Positions 27,860 to 30,102 of a stretch of DNA of 30,102 nt are shown piece by piece. The DNA comes from Prorocentrum cordatum. Taxonomy: Eukaryota; Sar; Dinophyceae; Prorocentrales; Prorocentraceae. Made by a program: the position numbers and the translations under genes. The stretch is taken from the NCBI GenBank assembly GCA_963575745.1, contig CAUYUJ010018902.1:162501-192602 (forward strand), written 5' to 3'. Numbering within the stretch: position 1 is the stretch's first letter; the number at the start of each line of letters is the position of its first letter. The notes under the pieces are model-generated. The model was not told the DNA's origin. It did not search any database and saw only the letters and a program-made list of their open reading frames with translations.

Positions 27860-28900
27860 GCACTGGTTAGGCCGAAGGCCCAGCTGACGGGGGAACCAAA
27901 CCCAAGCGCGTAAGACGCTACTATCGCATCGAGTTCGGCGATCGGGAGACCCCAATCGGCCCGCACCAAAGGTCACTCCAGCGAAGGGTCACTCTGATGT
28001 GTAGTCGAGCTTCCCACACTGCGGCCCATTCTGCCCGGCCCGGCACATACCCTCCAACATATTTCCGAGAGGGCCCTGAGATCCGAACTTGCAAAACAAA
28101 ATATGCACCATCGCATACATTCACGACAAAAGCCCCTGACCCCATCTTTCTGCATCATTGTTCGAGCCGGATCGATCCACGGCCCCCCAAACGGGGCAAA
28201 AACCCCGGTCGTGAAACAAAATGCCACGCCAAGATCTCAGGAACCCAAGACCGCCACCAGACGGCCCCAAGATGGCATGCCAAGGAGCTCCGCAAAAGGG
28301 CCCGAGCCGGGAGAAACCACCACAGGCAACGGCGGGTGCACCCCTGGGAGAACTTCAAGCAGGAACGACCCCCCCGCGGCCCCCAGGGGGCCCCCCTCGC
28401 GAGGCCCAGGGTGAGGGCCCCAGGGGAGCTCCAGAAATGCCTAACGCCGACGTCAGTTTTCTTTCTCGAAGTGGACATCCAGAAGTCCGGCCCTTTCCCC
28501 GTGGCCGGCCCCTCATCCTGAGCCGCCTCTTGGCAGTGCTGGGGGCCCTCGGGGAGGGCTCCTGGAGAGCGACAGTGGCCGAACACCGCCCGTCGGGGCC
28601 TCTGCGCGAGCCGCGAGGGGGTCTGGAGACGGTCGCGAGAGCCTCGGGGCACACCCGGGGGCCGACGTGGCGCCCGCTGGCAGCCGCCGGGGTCCTTCTG
28701 GTGGAAGCGGGCGAAGTCGTGGCGCCCCTCGAAGGCCGCGGCGGCCTGGGGCAGCCCGCAGAGGGGCCCCGCGGCGGCGGGGGGGGGTGCCTCCGAGGAC
28801 AGCGGCGGCGACGAGGGCGAACGACGGACGGCGGACGACTGCGGCAACGGACGACGGCTGACGACAGGCGACGGCGGCGGCGGACGGCGGCGACGGCAGC
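27860..28900. other. GC-rich stretch without a recognised gene
   Basis: Overlapping open frames on both strands are a by-product of high GC. None shows a domain or a stable codon pattern that I can recognise. Confidence 0.4.
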
Positions 28901-28914
28901 GGCGGTGGCAGCTA

Positions 28915-29044
28915 CGACAAAGACGAGGACGACGACGACGTCGACGACGACGTCGACGACGACGTCGACGTCGACGACGACGTCGATGGGGAACGCTGAC
29001 GGCAATGGAAAAAGACAACAGACAACGGCGACGACGACGGCGGC

Positions 29045-29075
<31 letters not shown>

Positions 29076-29140
29076 ACGACGAAAACGATGACGACGACGA
29101 CGGCGACGGCAGCGGCGGCGGCGGACGGCCGCGACAACGG
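28915..29140. repeat. GAC repeat with regularly spaced GTCGAC palindromes
   Basis: At about 28930-28988 the repeat is organised as GACGACGACGTC units about 15 bp long, producing several GTCGAC and GACGTC palindromes. From 29025 to 29130 it continues as GGCGACGAC units. Confidence 0.85.
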
Positions 29141-29419
29141 ACGACGATGACCAACGACGGCGGCAAGAGTCGTCGCCCGTCGTCGTCCGTCGTCCGTCGG
29201 CATCCGTCGCTCCCCCTGGGCGGCCAGGGTCACAGTCCCGTGGCGCGGGGGCGGTCCGAGAGGACCCCCCCAGTGCGTCCTGGGGCAGTCGAGCCGAGGA
29301 GGGGAGAGAGGGAAGGAGGGGCAGGCGCAGGAGGAGGAAGGGGGCGGGAGGGGGCGGGGGGCGAGGAGAGATAAGGTGTTACTGTGGCCCGTCGGTTGTT
29401 AGTGCGGCCTGAATATTGG

Positions 29420-29760
29420 CAAAAGCTTCACGGATTGAGGGCGGGTCGTGTTCAAAATGTGGCTCTCGCCTTAGCGCGGCGCACACTCGGTTTCATACTT
29501 TGCAAGAGCTTGGCGGATTGAGGGCGGATCGTTTCCAACATGTGGCTCTCGCCGTAGCGCGGCGCACACTCGTGGTGCAAGAGTTTCACGGATTGAAGGC
29601 GCGTCGTTTTCAAAGTGTGGCCCTCGCCCTAGTGCCGCGCACATTTGTTTAAACATTGCAAGGGTTTCACAGATTGAGGGAGAGTCGTGTTCAAAATGTG
29701 GCTCTCGCCTTAGCGCCGCGCACACTCGTTGTTACAAATTGCAAGTGTTTCACGGATTCC
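29420..29760. repeat. 75-83-bp minisatellite, about four copies
   Basis: C(G/A)GATTGA(G/A)GG starts copies at 29431, 29514, 29589 and 29670, with a truncated fifth at 29753. Each holds GTGGC(T/C)CTCGCC(T/G/C)TAG and GCGCACA. The minus strand can be read as a 25-28-residue repeat (MCAALRREPHFE), but spacings of 83, 75, 81 and 83 bp do not preserve the frame. Confidence 0.9.
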
Positions 29761-29762
29761 CA

Positions 29763-30014
29763 TCATCAATGTACCAGAAATGGTGTTTTGAAAAGGTTCA
29801 GGATGATACGGGTGCAGCAGTTACGTTGATTCGCTGTGTTGAAGTCCTAGGAATGACGTTCTGGCACGATTCAGAATCGCCAAAAAGCAACAGTCGAGTT
29901 GGTCCGTGGTGGAATTCCGAGAACAGCGTTTTAGCATGCTTGAGGGTCTTCGAACGGGTGTCGTCCAACGAGGCAATTCCATCAATGGACATGAACCGTG
30001 GTAAGGGCCTCTGA
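29763..30014 (+). CDS. Possible exon of an unknown protein
   Basis: After the minisatellite the composition becomes balanced and a plus-strand frame (SSMYQKWCFEKVQDDTG, ending ERVSSNEAIPSMDMNRG) shows varied, protein-like residues including three Trp and mixed codon use. Near 30000 the frame meets CGTGGTAAGG, which could be a splice donor (GTAAG); otherwise it stops at 30014. The minus strand is also open over 29798-29992 with plausible residues, so strand is uncertain. I do not recognise the protein. Confidence 0.3.
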   Translation, partial: SSMYQKWCFEKVQDDTGAAVTLIRCVEVLGMTFWHDSESPKSNSRVGPWWNSENSVLACLRVFERVSSNEAIPSMDMNRGKGL

Positions 30015-30076
30015 AGAGGGGGCTTGCAGGTAGGGGTTACTCTAATATCGTTGCTGACTCTTCGGTTTGCATTGGT

Positions 30077-30102
30077 CCTCCTCCTCCTACTCCTCCTACT
30101 TC
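30077..30102. repeat. (CTC)n at the window edge
   Basis: CCTCCTCCTCC/TACTCC repeat running off the right end. The left end (1-36) also opens with a TCC-rich run. Confidence 0.7.

Overview
The window is nuclear DNA from a dinoflagellate. The evidence is (i) long runs of 35-residue pentatricopeptide (PPR) units of the WQRALALLSEM / AKLEPDVISYSAGIS type that fill dinoflagellate genomes, (ii) two degenerate genomic relics of the dinoflagellate spliced leader (core CCATTTTGGCTCAAG), each sitting just upstream of a minus-strand coding region behind a long polypyrimidine tract, and (iii) a LINE whose protein layout (N-terminal CxxC/CxC, endonuclease, RT, RNase H, C-terminal CxxC modules) matches dinoflagellate elements. 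The high GC content would suit a Prorocentrum-like genome better than most Symbiodiniaceae, but that is inference. No rRNA, tRNA or clearly intact host gene was recognised.

Layout. 1-4.3 kb: GC-rich DNA with trinucleotide repeats, several short tandem duplications (periods about 133, 165, 70 and 108 bp) and homopurine/homopyrimidine tracts. 4.3-6.44 kb: decayed minus-strand PPR array A ending in a coiled-coil-like tail; part of it was amplified as 104-bp units, which cannot keep a reading frame. 7.0-8.0 and 8.6-9.1 kb: degenerate 'TCTTGGGG' repeats with a larger duplicated unit. 8.0-8.34 kb: short PPR array B. 9.15-10.02 kb: PPR array C, with a tandem spliced-leader relic at 10080-10106, so it looks like a retroposed mRNA copy. 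About 11.1-17.8 kb: one nearly full-length but frame-broken LINE on the minus strand, with its own spliced-leader relic. 18.1-19.1 kb: tandem array with a period near 220 bp. 19.5-23.0 kb: chain of simple repeats, a 66-bp minisatellite and a 42/84-bp satellite. 23.9 kb: perfect 19-bp hairpin. 24.9-25.9 kb: CAC and GA tracts. 26.36-26.54 kb: a 187-bp Stowaway-like MITE. 28.9-29.8 kb: GAC repeats and an 80-bp minisatellite. The right end holds a lower-GC open stretch that may be an exon.

The most interesting signals are: the LINE ORF1/ORF2 junction, where the two frames are in phase and separated by one UGA in the context UGA-CUA followed at once by an 18-bp perfect palindrome (a readthrough candidate); spliced-leader relics on both a PPR copy and a LINE; a T13/A79 homopolymer inside the RT catalytic core; and PPR coding repeats that turned into non-coding tandem satellites.
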